Notes under the pieces: model-generated
Databases searched by the model: none
The model's input: only the letters and a program-made list of their open reading frames with translations
What the model was told of the DNA's origin: nothing
Part shown: piece by piece, positions 7,105-15,230 of the stretch
How positions within the stretch are numbered: the stretch's first letter is position 1
Layout: each line of letters begins with the position of its first letter
Position numbers and translations under genes: made by a program
NCBI GenBank assembly: GCA_050247895.1
Contig: JBFWTJ010000024.1
Location: 1 to 19,775 of the forward strand
Direction: 5' to 3'
Length of the DNA stretch: 19,775 nucleotides
Source of the DNA: CAVPEW01 sp050247895
GTDB taxonomy: Bacteria; Actinomycetota; Acidimicrobiia; Acidimicrobiales; VFJN01

Positions 7105-9228
7105 TTGAAGCTCCTGCTCCGCTTCGTGCTGATCGTCGGCATCGCCGGCCTGGTCCTGGCCGCCACCGTGGTGGCGCTGGTGCCGGTGGGCCGCGACCTG
7201 TCCACCGCCGGGCACTCGACCCAGTCCGAGGTCTCCCTCGGCCCCCTCGACCAGCGGTCCTACGTCTACGCCGCGGACGGCTCCCTGCTGGCCTCGCTGC
7301 GGGCCGAGATCGACCGGGAGCCCGTGGCGCTGGCCCAGGTCCCGGCCCACGTCTCGGCGGCGATCCTGGCCGTCGAGGACGCCGAGTTCTACGCCCACGG
7401 CGGCGTCAACCTCCGTTCGATCCTGCGGGCGCTCATCAGCAACGTGGACGCCGGCGGCGTCAGCCAGGGCGGCTCGACGATCACCCAGCAGCTCATCAAG
7501 CAGGAGGTGCTGACCGACGAGCAGAGCCTGGACCGCAAGCTGCGCGAGGCCGTGCTGGCCACCCGGCTCGAGGAGCAGCTGACCAAGGACCAGATCCTCG
7601 AGCGCTACCTGAACGTCGTGTACTTCGGCAACGGCGCCTACGGCGTGCAGGCCGCGTCCGAGACCTACTTCGGCGTGGGCGTCGAGTCGGTCGACGTGCC
7701 CCAGGCGGCCCTGCTCGCCGCGCTCATCGCCAACCCGGCCCGCTTCGACCCCATCCGCTACCCCGACGCGGCGCGGTCCCGGCGCGACCTGGCCCTGTCG
7801 CGCATGGTGACCACCGGGGCGATCACCGCCGAGGACGCCGTGTCGTACGGCTCGGCCCCGCTGCCGGCCCAGATCAACCAGGTCCTGCCCCAGCCCGACA
7901 CCTACTTCGTCGAGCAGGTCAAGCAGGAGCTCCTCGACGACCCCCGGCTCGGGGCGACCCGGGCCGACCGGGAGTACGCGATCTTCCGGGGCGGGCTGCG
8001 GATCCACACCACGCTCGACCCGCGGGCCCAGGAGCTGGCGCTGGGCGCCCGTGACGACGTGCTGGCCGAGGTGTCGCCCGAGGGCACGCCGGCGGGCCTG
8101 GCCCCGCTGCCCAACCCCACCTCGGGCGAGCTGCGGGACAAGGGCGTGCGCGAGTACACGGGGGGCCAGCGCTGGGCCACCGGCACCGTCATCTCCGTCG
8201 AGCCCGCGACGGGGGCGGTGCGGGCCATGGTCGGCGGGCCGGGCTTCGACCAGTTCAAGTACAACATCACCACCCAGCGGCCCGGCCGCCAGACCGGCTC
8301 GGCGTTCAAGGTCTTCGTGCTCATGGCCGCCCTCGAGAACGGCCTGGTCCCCAGCGACACGATCAACGGCGGCGGGCCCTGCACCTTCAAGATCCCCGGG
8401 GTCCCCGAGCCCTACGAGGTCGAGAACTTCGGCAACAGCGGCGGTGGCGGCGGCACGATCACCAGCCAGACGCTGCGCTCGTCCAACTGCGCCTACGTCC
8501 GGTTGGGCCAGGTCGTCGGCCTGGACAAGGTCGTGGCCCAGGCCCAGCGGATGGGGGTCACCGCGGCCCTCGACCCGGGCTTCTTCTCGCTGCCGCTGGG
8601 CTCGGTCGAGATCCGGCCCATCGAGATGGCGGGTGCCTACGCGGCCATCGCCAACGACGGCCTCTACAACGCCCCCTACGTGGTCGAGCGGGTCGAGGCC
8701 AGCGACGGCTCGGTGCTGTTCGCCCACGAGGCCAACCCGGTGCGGGCGGCGAGCCCCCAGAGCGCCCGCCTGGCGGCCCAGATCCTGGAGAGCAACGTGC
8801 GCTCGGGCACCGGCACCCGGGCCCGCATTGCCGGCCAGCACGCCGCGGGCAAGACCGGCACGGCCCAGGACTCCAGCAACGGCTGGTTCGTCGGCTTCAC
8901 GCCGTACATGTCGACCGCGGTGTGGATCGGCTCGCCGTTCGACAACTACTCGGTGCGCATCCGGGGCACGGGCATCACCGGCGGCAGCTACCCGGCGATC
9001 ATCTGGGGCCGGTACATGTCGGCCTGGCACGAGGGCCTCGAGGAGCGGTCGTACCCCGCGCCGGAGGGCACCCGGCGGGGCAAGGCCCTCACCGTGGACC
9101 GCAAGATCGACATCAGCGCACCCCGTCCCACGACGACCACCACGCCCGCGGCCACCACGCCCAGCACGCCCGCCGCGCCGCCGACCACCCAGCCGACGCC
9201 CCCGCCCGCGCCGCCCGACGACGACTGA
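7105..9228 (+). CDS. class A penicillin-binding protein (glycosyltransferase plus transpeptidase)
   Basis: A 707-residue bifunctional peptidoglycan synthase anchored by an N-terminal membrane helix (about 5-28). The GT51 glycosyltransferase domain (about 55-230) shows EDAEFYAHGG with catalytic E91, and GGSTITQQLIKQ. The transpeptidase domain (about 310-640) shows the three penicillin-binding motifs: S399-AFK402, S459-S-N461 and K583-T-G-T. All key residues are present, so it should polymerise lipid II and cross-link peptides outside the membrane. The tail (about 672-707) is Thr/Pro/Ala-rich, ends in DDD, and is probably disordered in the wall. The TTG start is chosen because it opens directly onto the Lys-plus-hydrophobic anchor and no ATG or GTG lies suitably upstream in frame; the ribosome site is weak. 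It is a single gene, divergent from the exporter operon. Confidence 0.93.
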   Translation: MKLLLRFVLIVGIAGLVLAATVVALVPVGRDLSTAGHSTQSEVSLGPLDQRSYVYAADGSLLASLRAEIDREPVALAQVPAHVSAAILAVEDAEFYAHGGVNLRSILRALISNVDAGGVSQGGSTITQQLIKQEVLTDEQSLDRKLREAVLATRLEEQLTKDQILERYLNVVYFGNGAYGVQAASETYFGVGVESVDVPQAALLAALIANPARFDPIRYPDAARSRRDLALSRMVTTGAITAEDAVSYGSAPLPAQINQVLPQPDTYFVEQVKQELLDDPRLGATRADREYAIFRGGLRIHTTLDPRAQELALGARDDVLAEVSPEGTPAGLAPLPNPTSGELRDKGVREYTGGQRWATGTVISVEPATGAVRAMVGGPGFDQFKYNITTQRPGRQTGSAFKVFVLMAALENGLVPSDTINGGGPCTFKIPGVPEPYEVENFGNSGGGGGTITSQTLRSSNCAYVRLGQVVGLDKVVAQAQRMGVTAALDPGFFSLPLGSVEIRPIEMAGAYAAIANDGLYNAPYVVERVEASDGSVLFAHEANPVRAASPQSARLAAQILESNVRSGTGTRARIAGQHAAGKTGTAQDSSNGWFVGFTPYMSTAVWIGSPFDNYSVRIRGTGITGGSYPAIIWGRYMSAWHEGLEERSYPAPEGTRRGKALTVDRKIDISAPRPTTTTTPAATTPSTPAAPPTTQPTPPPAPPDDD

Positions 9229-9289
9229 GCACCCGGCGGCGCGCGAGCATGTGGGCCATGCCACGCCTCGCCCCCGACCGGAGCCGCCG

Positions 9290-10003
9290 GTGAGCCGGTG
9301 GGACGCCCTGCTGGCCGTGCAGGACCACGACACCCGGCTCGACCGGCTCCGCCACCAGATCGAGGGCCTGCCCGAACGGGCCGTCCTCGCCGCCGCCGAG
9401 AAGGAGCTCGTCGACCTCGAGGCGCAGGCCGCGGCCGTGCAGGCCGAGCGCCACGAGATCGAGCGGGACCAGAAGCGCCTGGAGGACGAGGTCGGCGGGC
9501 TCAGCGAACGGGTGGCCCACACCGACAAGGTCCTCTACGGGGGGACCGTGTCCAACCCCCGGGAGCTCCAGGCCCTCCAGGACGAGATCGCGTCCCTCCG
9601 TCGGCGGATCTCGGACCTCGAGGACCGCGAGATCGAGCTCATGGAGGCGGCCGAGCCCCTCGACGCCCGGCTCGAGGCCCTGGCCCGCGAGCGCGACGCG
9701 ATCGACGCCCGGGCCGCCTCGGCGCGCGCCGCCCTGGCCGAGGCCGAGGTCACCCTGGGGGCCGAGCGCGACGCGGCGTCGGCCGAGCGCGACGAGCTCG
9801 CCGCGGCGATCGACCCGGAGCTGCGGGCCGAGTACGAATCCCTGCGGTCCCGGTTCGGGGGCATCGGCATCGCCCGCCTGGTCGGCGCCCAGTGCGGCGG
9901 GTGCCACCTCACCCTCTCCGCGGTCGAGGTCGACCGGATCAAGCACCTCGGGCCCGACGAGCCGGCCCACTGCGAGGAGTGCGGGCGCCTCCTGGCCCGC
10001 TAG
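9290..10003 (+). CDS. coiled-coil C4-type zinc ribbon protein
   Basis: A 237-residue protein made of a long heptad-rich coiled coil (about 10-170, rich in Glu/Arg/Ala/Leu) and a C-terminal zinc ribbon with ligands C202, C205, C228 and C231 (CGGC...CEEC). This matches the actinobacterial family of Mycobacterium Rv2229c. Those genes sit beside a histidine-phosphatase-containing gene, and here too a histidine phosphatase is two genes downstream. The molecular role is not established; nucleic-acid or protein binding is plausible from the fold. The GTG start has GGAG at 9280-9283, six bases upstream. The internal segment LYGGTVSNPRELQALQDEI is well kept in the family. The stop is 5 bp before the next gene. 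Confidence 0.88.
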   Translation: MSRWDALLAVQDHDTRLDRLRHQIEGLPERAVLAAAEKELVDLEAQAAAVQAERHEIERDQKRLEDEVGGLSERVAHTDKVLYGGTVSNPRELQALQDEIASLRRRISDLEDREIELMEAAEPLDARLEALARERDAIDARAASARAALAEAEVTLGAERDAASAERDELAAAIDPELRAEYESLRSRFGGIGIARLVGAQCGGCHLTLSAVEVDRIKHLGPDEPAHCEECGRLLAR

Positions 10004-10008
10004 CCCCC

Positions 10009-10497
10009 GTGCTGCTGTGGTTCGTCGGGCCGTCCGTCCTGATCGTCTGGGCCGTGTTCCGCAGCCCGTCGGCCGACTACCGCATGGTGGCCCTGGGCAG
10101 CGTCGTGCCCCTGGTCGAGCTGCCCGTCGGTGAACCCCGGGTCCTGCACTCCCTGCTGGCCCCCTGCCTGGTGATGGTCGGGATCATGGTCGGGGCCCGG
10201 GGTCGGCGGCTCGTGCAGCGGCAGCTCCTGGGGGTCCCCATCGGGATGTTCCTGCACCTGGCCCTCGACGGGGGCTGGGCCGACGCCCACGCCTTCTGGT
10301 GGCCGGCGTTGGGGACGAGCTGGTCGGGAGCCCGGCTGCCCGAGCTCGACCGGGGACCCTGGAGCCTGGCCCTCGAGGTGGTCGGCCTGGCCGCCTGCGC
10401 CTGGGCCTACCGGCGCTTCCGCCTCGACGAACCGGCCCGGCGGGCCGAGATGCTGCGGACGGGCCGGGTCGGGCGCGACATCGTGCCGGGGGCGTGA
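10009..10497 (+). CDS. small multi-pass membrane protein, possibly YdjM/DUF457-like
   Basis: A 162-residue protein with hydrophobic segments at about 2-17, 26-40, 47-62, 73-88 and 120-134, then a basic cytoplasmic-looking tail. Polar residues embedded in the membrane segments, H47-S48 and H83-x3-D87, recall the His/Asp pattern of the YdjM-type putative metal-dependent membrane hydrolases. I consider that assignment tentative. The GTG at 10009 follows the zinc-ribbon stop by 5 bp and the histidine phosphatase starts 4 bp after its stop, so all three are surely co-transcribed. No ribosome site is evident, which suggests translational coupling to the upstream gene. The function is unknown. Confidence 0.7.
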   Translation: MLLWFVGPSVLIVWAVFRSPSADYRMVALGSVVPLVELPVGEPRVLHSLLAPCLVMVGIMVGARGRRLVQRQLLGVPIGMFLHLALDGGWADAHAFWWPALGTSWSGARLPELDRGPWSLALEVVGLAACAWAYRRFRLDEPARRAEMLRTGRVGRDIVPGA

Positions 10498-10501
10498 CGC
10501 C

Positions 10502-11074
10502 GTGCTGATCGTCGTGCGCCACGGCCGCACCGGGCACAACGCCGCCGGCCGGCTGCTCGGGCACCTCGATCCCGACCTCGACGACGTCGGCCGGGCCCAG
10601 GCCAGGGCCCTCGCCGCCGCCCTCGGACCGGTCGACCGGGTGGTGAGCAGCCCGCTGGGCCGGGCCCGGCAGACCGCGGCGGAGATCGCGGGACCGGTCG
10701 AGGTCGACGAGCGCTGGATCGAGATGGACTACGGCGAGCTCGACGGCACGCCGATCGCCGACGTGCCCGCCTCGACGTGGGCCCGCTGGCGGGACGACGA
10801 CGACTTCGCCCCGCCCGGCGGCGAGTCCCACGCCGCGCTCGGTCGACGGGTCGCGGCGGCCTGCGAGGCGCTGGCCGCCGACGCGGCGGAGCACGACGTG
10901 GTGGTCGTCAGCCACGTCTCGCCGATCAAGGCCGCGGCCACCTGGTCGCTGGGCGTGCCGATCGGGGTGTCGTGGCGCCTGCACGTGGCCCCGGCGTCGA
11001 TCACCCGGATCGCCACCGCCGGGGTGCCCCGCCTGCACGGCTTCGACGACGTCGCCCACCTGGCCGGCGGCTGA
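10502..11074 (+). CDS. histidine phosphatase superfamily protein
   Basis: A 190-residue phosphatase of the phosphoglycerate mutase-like superfamily. It has the catalytic R6-H7-G8 motif near the N-terminus (phosphohistidine intermediate at H7), an SSPLGRARQTA segment carrying the second arginine, IEMDYGELDG with the likely acid/base region, and the second catalytic histidine at H138 (VVSHVSPIK). All core residues are present, so it should be an active phosphatase. Candidate substrates include sugar phosphates and cofactor precursors such as alpha-ribazole phosphate. The GTG start is four bases after the membrane-protein stop. In mycobacteria a related domain is fused to RNase H next to the zinc-ribbon gene; here the phosphatase stands alone with no RNase H domain. 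Confidence 0.88.
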   Translation: MLIVVRHGRTGHNAAGRLLGHLDPDLDDVGRAQARALAAALGPVDRVVSSPLGRARQTAAEIAGPVEVDERWIEMDYGELDGTPIADVPASTWARWRDDDDFAPPGGESHAALGRRVAAACEALAADAAEHDVVVVSHVSPIKAAATWSLGVPIGVSWRLHVAPASITRIATAGVPRLHGFDDVAHLAGG

Positions 11075-11197
11075 CCGAGGTCCTGGCCGTCGTCGAACGT
11101 GCCGTGGCCGACCCTGCGCCGGCTCCCGCGGTGCGCCCACCTTCAGCCGACCGCGCCGACGCGGCGTCGCCGGCCGGCGACCGGCGGCTGACCGAGG
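11064..11197. repeat. 17-bp direct repeat at the histidine phosphatase 3' end
   Basis: CCGGCGGCTGACCGAGG occurs at 11064-11080, spanning the phosphatase stop codon, and again at 11181-11197, 117 bp downstream in the convergent intergenic region. It may be a remnant of a short duplication or chance in GC-rich DNA. Otherwise the gap 11075-11240 holds only the palindrome noted at 11166. Confidence 0.45.
11166..11181. terminator. 16-bp perfect palindrome between convergent genes
   Basis: GTCGCCGGCCGGCGAC is its own reverse complement and lies between the converging histidine phosphatase and Rrf2 genes. It could support a hairpin or cruciform that stops transcription in both directions. There is no T-run and no unpaired loop, so a terminator role is a guess. 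Confidence 0.3.
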
Positions 11198-11240
11198 CCG
11201 CTGCGCCGGGGCCCGCCGGGGCCGCCGGTCCAGGCCGGGC

Positions 11241-11726
11241 TCAGCGCCCTGCGGAGGTGGCGGCCGGGCGCTCGTCGGCGGGCGAGTCGGCCTCGTACTC
11301 GGCGACCAGCGCCCGCACGGGGGCGGGCAGGCGGGACGCGGCCAGGGCGGCCAGCGGCACGTTGTCGAGCACGCGGCGCAGGCTGGCCCGCACGGCCTTC
11401 CACACCTCGCGCAGCTCGGCGGCGGGGCCCCGGTACTCGATGCTGCGCAGGCTCAGGTCGTGGACCTCGGCCAGCGGGCCGTCGATGGCCCGGAACACCT
11501 GGGCCAGGCTGACCTGGTCGGGCGGCCGGGCCAGCGTGAAGCCGCCGTCGGGCCCCCGGTGGCTGTGGACCAGCCGGGCCCGGCGCAGCTCGCCCAGGAT
11601 CCCGAGGAGGTACTTGAGGGGTAGGTCCTGGGCGGCGGCGAGGCGCTCGGCGGTGACCGGGCCCTCGGCGACGGACAGCTCGGCCAACGCCCTGATGGCG
11701 TAGTCGACCTTGGCGGTGATCCGCAT
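11241..11726 (-). CDS. Rrf2-family transcriptional regulator lacking cluster cysteines
   Basis: A 161-residue Rrf2/IscR-type winged-helix regulator. The N-terminus MRITAKVDYAIRALAEL, the recognition region LPLKYLLGILGELRRARLVHS and the wing GPDGGF are typical. The usual dimerisation helix follows (SLAQVFRAIDGPL). The region where IscR and NsrR have three cysteines reads LSLRSIEYRGPA, and the whole protein contains no Cys, so it cannot bind an Fe-S cluster that way. Cysteine-free members such as CymR regulate cysteine metabolism. The gene is divergent from cysD, so control of sulfate activation is the natural inference, with GAAC/GTTC repeats at 11812-11834 as the candidate operator. The ATG at 11726 is chosen over the open frame extending to 11780 because the conserved domain starts there. 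Confidence 0.88.
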   Translation of the reverse strand: MRITAKVDYAIRALAELSVAEGPVTAERLAAAQDLPLKYLLGILGELRRARLVHSHRGPDGGFTLARPPDQVSLAQVFRAIDGPLAEVHDLSLRSIEYRGPAAELREVWKAVRASLRRVLDNVPLAALAASRLPAPVRALVAEYEADSPADERPAATSAGR

Positions 11727-11781
11727 GTTCTGGTGTCTCCCGGCCTGGGCTGGTGGGACGCCGGGCCTTGCTGCGATCACC

Positions 11782-11811
11782 TTGCCGGACCCGCACGGCG
11801 GTCCATAGGCT
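11782..11811 (+). promoter_or_regulatory. probable cysD promoter
   Basis: TTGCCG (11782-11787) and TAGGCT (11806-11811) are separated by 18 bp, a good sigma-70-like arrangement for an actinobacterium. Initiation would fall near 11817-11819, about 40 bases before the chosen cysD start and inside the repeated GTTC/GAAC motif. Confidence 0.5.
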
Positions 11812-11834
11812 AGTTCTTGGTGTGGGAACTGTTC
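11812..11834. promoter_or_regulatory. candidate operator of the Rrf2 regulator
   Basis: AGTTC (11812-11816) and GAACT (11826-11830) form an inverted repeat with a 9-base spacer. The right arm also forms a second palindrome, GAAC-T-GTTC (11826-11834). The block directly follows the -10 element and covers the predicted transcription start, where a bound repressor would block cysD. The assignment to the adjacent Rrf2 protein is inference. Confidence 0.4.
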
Positions 11835-11857
11835 AATCAGGGCGAAGGCCGGCCGGC

Positions 11858-12757
11858 GTGGGCCTGACCCACCTGCAGCGCCTGGAGGCCGAGAGCGTCC
11901 ACATCATCCGGGAGGCGGTCGCCGAGAGCGAGAACCCGGTGATGCTGTACTCGATCGGCAAGGACAGCTCGGTCATGCTGCACCTCGCCCGCAAGGCCTT
12001 CCACCCCTCGACGCCGCCGTTCCCCCTCCTGCACGTCGACACGACCTGGAAGTTCCGGGCCATGTACGAGCTGCGCGAGGAGGTGGCGGCGGCCAGCGGG
12101 ATGGAGCTGCTGGTCCACCAGAACCCCGACTGCCTGGCCCAGGGGATCAACCCCTTCGACCACGGCTCGGCGCTGCACACCGACATGTGGAAGACCGAGG
12201 GCCTCAAGCAGGCCCTCGACAAGTGGGGCTTCGACGCCGCGTTCGGCGGCGCCCGGCGCGACGAGGAGCGGTCGCGGGCCAAGGAGCGCATCTTCTCGGT
12301 CCGCTCGGCCCAGCACCGCTGGGACCCCAAGCAGCAGCGGCCCGAGCTGTGGCGCACCTACAACGTGCGGCGCAACAAGGGCGAGAGCATCCGGGTCTTC
12401 CCCCTGTCGAACTGGACCGAGCTCGACGTGTGGCAGTACATCCACCTCGAGGGGATCCCCATCGTCCCGCTCTACCTGGCCGCCGAGCGGCCGGTGGTCG
12501 AGCGGGACGGGGCGCTGATCATGGTCGACGACGAGCGGATGCGCCTGGCACCGGGCGAGCGGCCCGAGCTGCGCAGCGTCCGCTTCCGCACGCTGGGCTG
12601 CTACCCGTTGACCGGGGCGGTCGAGAGCACCGCGGACACGCTCACCGCCATCATCCAGGAGATGCTGCTGACCACGACCTCGGAGCGCCAGGGTCGGGTC
12701 ATCGACTTCGACTCGTCGGGCTCGATGGAGCGCAAGAAGCAGGAGGGCTACTTCTGA
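11858..12757 (+). CDS. cysD: sulfate adenylyltransferase small subunit CysD
   Basis: A 299-residue ATP sulfurylase subunit, close to the usual 300. With CysN it makes adenosine 5'-phosphosulfate from ATP and sulfate in the cytoplasm. It has the N-terminal THLQRLEAESVHIIRE, the PP-loop SIGKDSS at 32-38, FGGARRDEERSRAKERIFS, LSNWTELDVWQYI and the C-terminal SGSMERKKQEGYF, all hallmarks of CysD. The GTG at 11858 is chosen because the conserved start follows at once and AAGG lies nine bases upstream. GTG at 11822 is in frame but falls within the operator region and close to the expected transcript start. The stop overlaps the cysN-cysC start by one base, giving a strict operon. Expression is probably set by the divergent Rrf2 regulator. 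Confidence 0.95.
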   Translation: MGLTHLQRLEAESVHIIREAVAESENPVMLYSIGKDSSVMLHLARKAFHPSTPPFPLLHVDTTWKFRAMYELREEVAAASGMELLVHQNPDCLAQGINPFDHGSALHTDMWKTEGLKQALDKWGFDAAFGGARRDEERSRAKERIFSVRSAQHRWDPKQQRPELWRTYNVRRNKGESIRVFPLSNWTELDVWQYIHLEGIPIVPLYLAAERPVVERDGALIMVDDERMRLAPGERPELRSVRFRTLGCYPLTGAVESTADTLTAIIQEMLLTTTSERQGRVIDFDSSGSMERKKQEGYF

Positions 12758-14664
12758 TGGCCCACGCCCGCGAGGCGCTCATCGCCCAGGACATCGACGC
12801 CTACCTGGCCGCCCAGGAGCGCAAGTCCCTGCTGCGCTTCATCACCTGCGGCAGCGTCGACGACGGCAAGAGCACCCTCATCGGGCGCCTCCTCTACGAG
12901 TCGAACCTGATCTTCGAGGACCACGTGGCCGCGCTCGAGGCCGACTCGCGGCGGGTGGGCACCCAGGGCGGCGAGCTCGACCTGGCCCTGCTCGTCGACG
13001 GGCTGGCCGCCGAGCGCGAGCAGGGGATCACCATCGACGTCGCCTACCGGTACTTCTCCACCGAGCGCCGCAAGTTCATCGTGGCCGACACGCCGGGCCA
13101 CGAGCAGTACACGCGCAACATGGTGACCGGCGCGTCGACCGCCCAGCTGGCGGTGATCCTGGTCGACGCCCGCAAGGGCGTGCTGACCCAGACCCGGCGG
13201 CACAGCTACCTGGTCTCGCTGCTGGGGATCTCCCAGATCGTGCTCGCGGTCAACAAGCTCGACCTGGTCGACTACTCCCGCGAGGTCTTCGAGCGGATCG
13301 AGGACGAGTACCGGACCTTCGCCGCCCGGCTCGGGCTGACCGAGGTGACCTGCATCCCGATGTCGGCGCTGCGGGGCGACAACATCGTCGAGCCCAGCGA
13401 GCGCACGCCCTGGTACCACGGGCCCACGCTCATCGCGCACCTCGAGACGGTGCCGGTCGGCGACGAGCTGGCCGCGGCTCCGTTCCGGCTGCCCGTGCAG
13501 TGGGTCAACCGTCCCGACCTCGACTTCCGGGGCTTCTCGGGCACGGTGGTCAGCGGGACGATCCGCCCCGGCGACCCCGTCCGGGCCCTGCCCTCGGGGC
13601 GCACCAGCACCGTGGCCCGCATCTCGACCTTCGACGGCGACCTGGCCGAGGCCGCGGCCGGCCAGGCGGTCACGCTCGTGCTGGCCGACGAGATCGACGT
13701 CAGCCGGGGCGACGTGCTGTGCGCCCACGACCGGCCGGCCGAGATCGCCGACCAGTTCGAGGCGCACGTCGTGTGGATGCACGAGCACGAGATGCTGCCG
13801 GGGCGGCCGTACCTCATGAAGATCGGGGCCCTGACCGCCGGGCTGACCGTGAGTCAGCCCAAGTACCAGGTCGACGTGAACACGCTCGAGCACCTGGCGG
13901 CCCGCACGCTGCGCCTCAACGAGATCGGCGTGTGCTCGATCGCGACCGACCGGCCGATCCCCTTCGACCCCTACACCGAGAACCGCGACACCGGCGGCTT
14001 CGTGGTCATCGACCGGATGACCAACGCCACCGTCGGTGCCGGGCTGCTGCACTTCGCCCTGCGCCGCTCGGGCAACGTCCACTGGCAGGCCCTCGACGTC
14101 ACCCCCGAGGCACGCGCCACGCTCAAGGGCCACGGTCCCTGCGTGGTGTGGTTCACCGGCCTGTCGGGGTCGGGCAAGTCCACCGTGGCCAACCGGCTCG
14201 AGCAGCGGCTCCACGCCGCGGGGGTCCACACCACGATCCTCGACGGCGACAACGTCCGCCACGGCCTCAACCGGGACCTGGGCTTCACCGAGGCGGACCG
14301 GGTGGAGAACATCCGCCGGGTGGCCGAGGTCGCCCGGCTGATGGTCGACGCCGGGCTGGTGGTGCTGGTGTCGTTCATCTCGCCGTTCCGGGCCGAGCGG
14401 CGCCTGGCCCGCGAGCTGGTCGGGGACGACCGGTTCTGCGAGGTCTACGTGAGCGCGTCGCTGGAGGTGGCCGAGGGCCGCGACCCCAAGGGCCTCTACG
14501 CCAAGGCCCGGCGGGGCGAGCTGGTCAACTTCACCGGCGTCGACTCGCCCTACGAGCCGCCCGAGCACCCCGACGTGGAGGTCGACACGGGCACCCTGTC
14601 GCCCGACGAGGCGGCCGAGGTGGTCCTGGGACGGCTCGGGGACATGGGCGTGCTCGGGGCCTGA
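12757..14664 (+). CDS. cysNC: bifunctional sulfate adenylyltransferase large subunit / APS kinase
   Basis: A 635-residue CysN-CysC fusion. CysN (about 1-440) is an EF-Tu-like GTPase: GSVDDGKST (32-40), DTPGHEQYTRNM and NKLDLVD are the G1, G3 and G4 motifs, followed by beta-barrel domains. GTP hydrolysis drives APS synthesis by CysD. CysC (about 455-635) is APS kinase: P-loop GLSGSGKST (468-476), DGDNVRHGLNRDLGF for APS, the conserved Ser in FISPFRAER, and the lid RDPKGLYAKAR. All key residues of both halves are intact, so the protein can take sulfate to PAPS. Such fusions are known in mycobacteria and in rhizobial NodQ. ATG overlaps the cysD stop (TGATG), with AGGAGGG at 12741-12747. No PAPS or APS reductase gene is in the window. 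Confidence 0.96.
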   Translation: MAHAREALIAQDIDAYLAAQERKSLLRFITCGSVDDGKSTLIGRLLYESNLIFEDHVAALEADSRRVGTQGGELDLALLVDGLAAEREQGITIDVAYRYFSTERRKFIVADTPGHEQYTRNMVTGASTAQLAVILVDARKGVLTQTRRHSYLVSLLGISQIVLAVNKLDLVDYSREVFERIEDEYRTFAARLGLTEVTCIPMSALRGDNIVEPSERTPWYHGPTLIAHLETVPVGDELAAAPFRLPVQWVNRPDLDFRGFSGTVVSGTIRPGDPVRALPSGRTSTVARISTFDGDLAEAAAGQAVTLVLADEIDVSRGDVLCAHDRPAEIADQFEAHVVWMHEHEMLPGRPYLMKIGALTAGLTVSQPKYQVDVNTLEHLAARTLRLNEIGVCSIATDRPIPFDPYTENRDTGGFVVIDRMTNATVGAGLLHFALRRSGNVHWQALDVTPEARATLKGHGPCVVWFTGLSGSGKSTVANRLEQRLHAAGVHTTILDGDNVRHGLNRDLGFTEADRVENIRRVAEVARLMVDAGLVVLVSFISPFRAERRLARELVGDDRFCEVYVSASLEVAEGRDPKGLYAKARRGELVNFTGVDSPYEPPEHPDVEVDTGTLSPDEAAEVVLGRLGDMGVLGA

Positions 14665-14805
14665 GGCCACGGCCCACCGGCGACGGACCGGGACGGCGTG
14701 CACCGGGGGAGGGCGCGCGCCGAGCCCCGGCCCGTCGCTCCCCAGCGCGGTGGACTCGTCGTGTCGGGCGGCTGGCCCGCCGCGGTCGTACCGTCACACG
14801 GCTGT

Positions 14806-14837
14806 CACGCAAAGTCAACGTCCCTCCACGTTGCGTG
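14806..14837. terminator. hairpin-forming region between convergent genes
   Basis: Two overlapping stems are possible: CACGCAA (14806-14812) with TTGCGTG (14831-14837), or CAACGT (14816-14821) with ACGTTG (14828-14833) around a CCCTCC loop. The gap 14665-14860 lies between the ends of cysNC and the response regulator, so a bidirectional terminator is plausible, though no T-run is present. The rest of the gap shows nothing recognisable. Confidence 0.35.
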
Positions 14838-14860
14838 CGGAGGGCTCGGACCGGGCCGGG

Positions 14861-15230
14861 TCAGGTCCGCAGGATGATCGGGGCACCGATCCAGCGCTCG
14901 AGCGCGTCCTTGAGGGCGTCCTCGCGCAGGGGCTTGGTCAGGTAGTCGTTGAACCCGGCGTCGAGCGCGATCTGGCGGTCGCCGTCCATGGCCCGGGCGC
15001 TCAGGCCGATGATCGGCGTGTGGAGCCGGCCGCCGGCCAGCTCGTCGGCCCGGATGCGGGCCGTGGCCTCGTAGCCGTCCATGTCCGGCATCATCACGTC
15101 CATCAGCACCGCGTCGAAGCGCTCGTGCCGGCAGATCTCGACCGCCGCCGTGCCCCCGTCGACGATCTCGATCTCGTAGCCGAGCTTGCGCAGCGTCCCG
15201 GCGGCGACGATCTGGTTGAGCTTGTTGTCC

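Noticed and set aside
7027..9528. Long leftward extension of the Gfo/Idh/MocA-like frame to 9528
   Set aside because: This part is antisense to the penicillin-binding protein, and the Rossmann fold begins only after the ATG at 7026.
11822..11857. Upstream GTG start at 11822 for cysD
   Set aside because: It lies inside the candidate operator and within a few bases of the expected transcription start, leaving no room for a ribosome site.
12748..14703. 651-codon open frame on the minus strand across cysNC
   Set aside because: It is a shadow of the intact CysN-CysC protein, with no recognisable motif.
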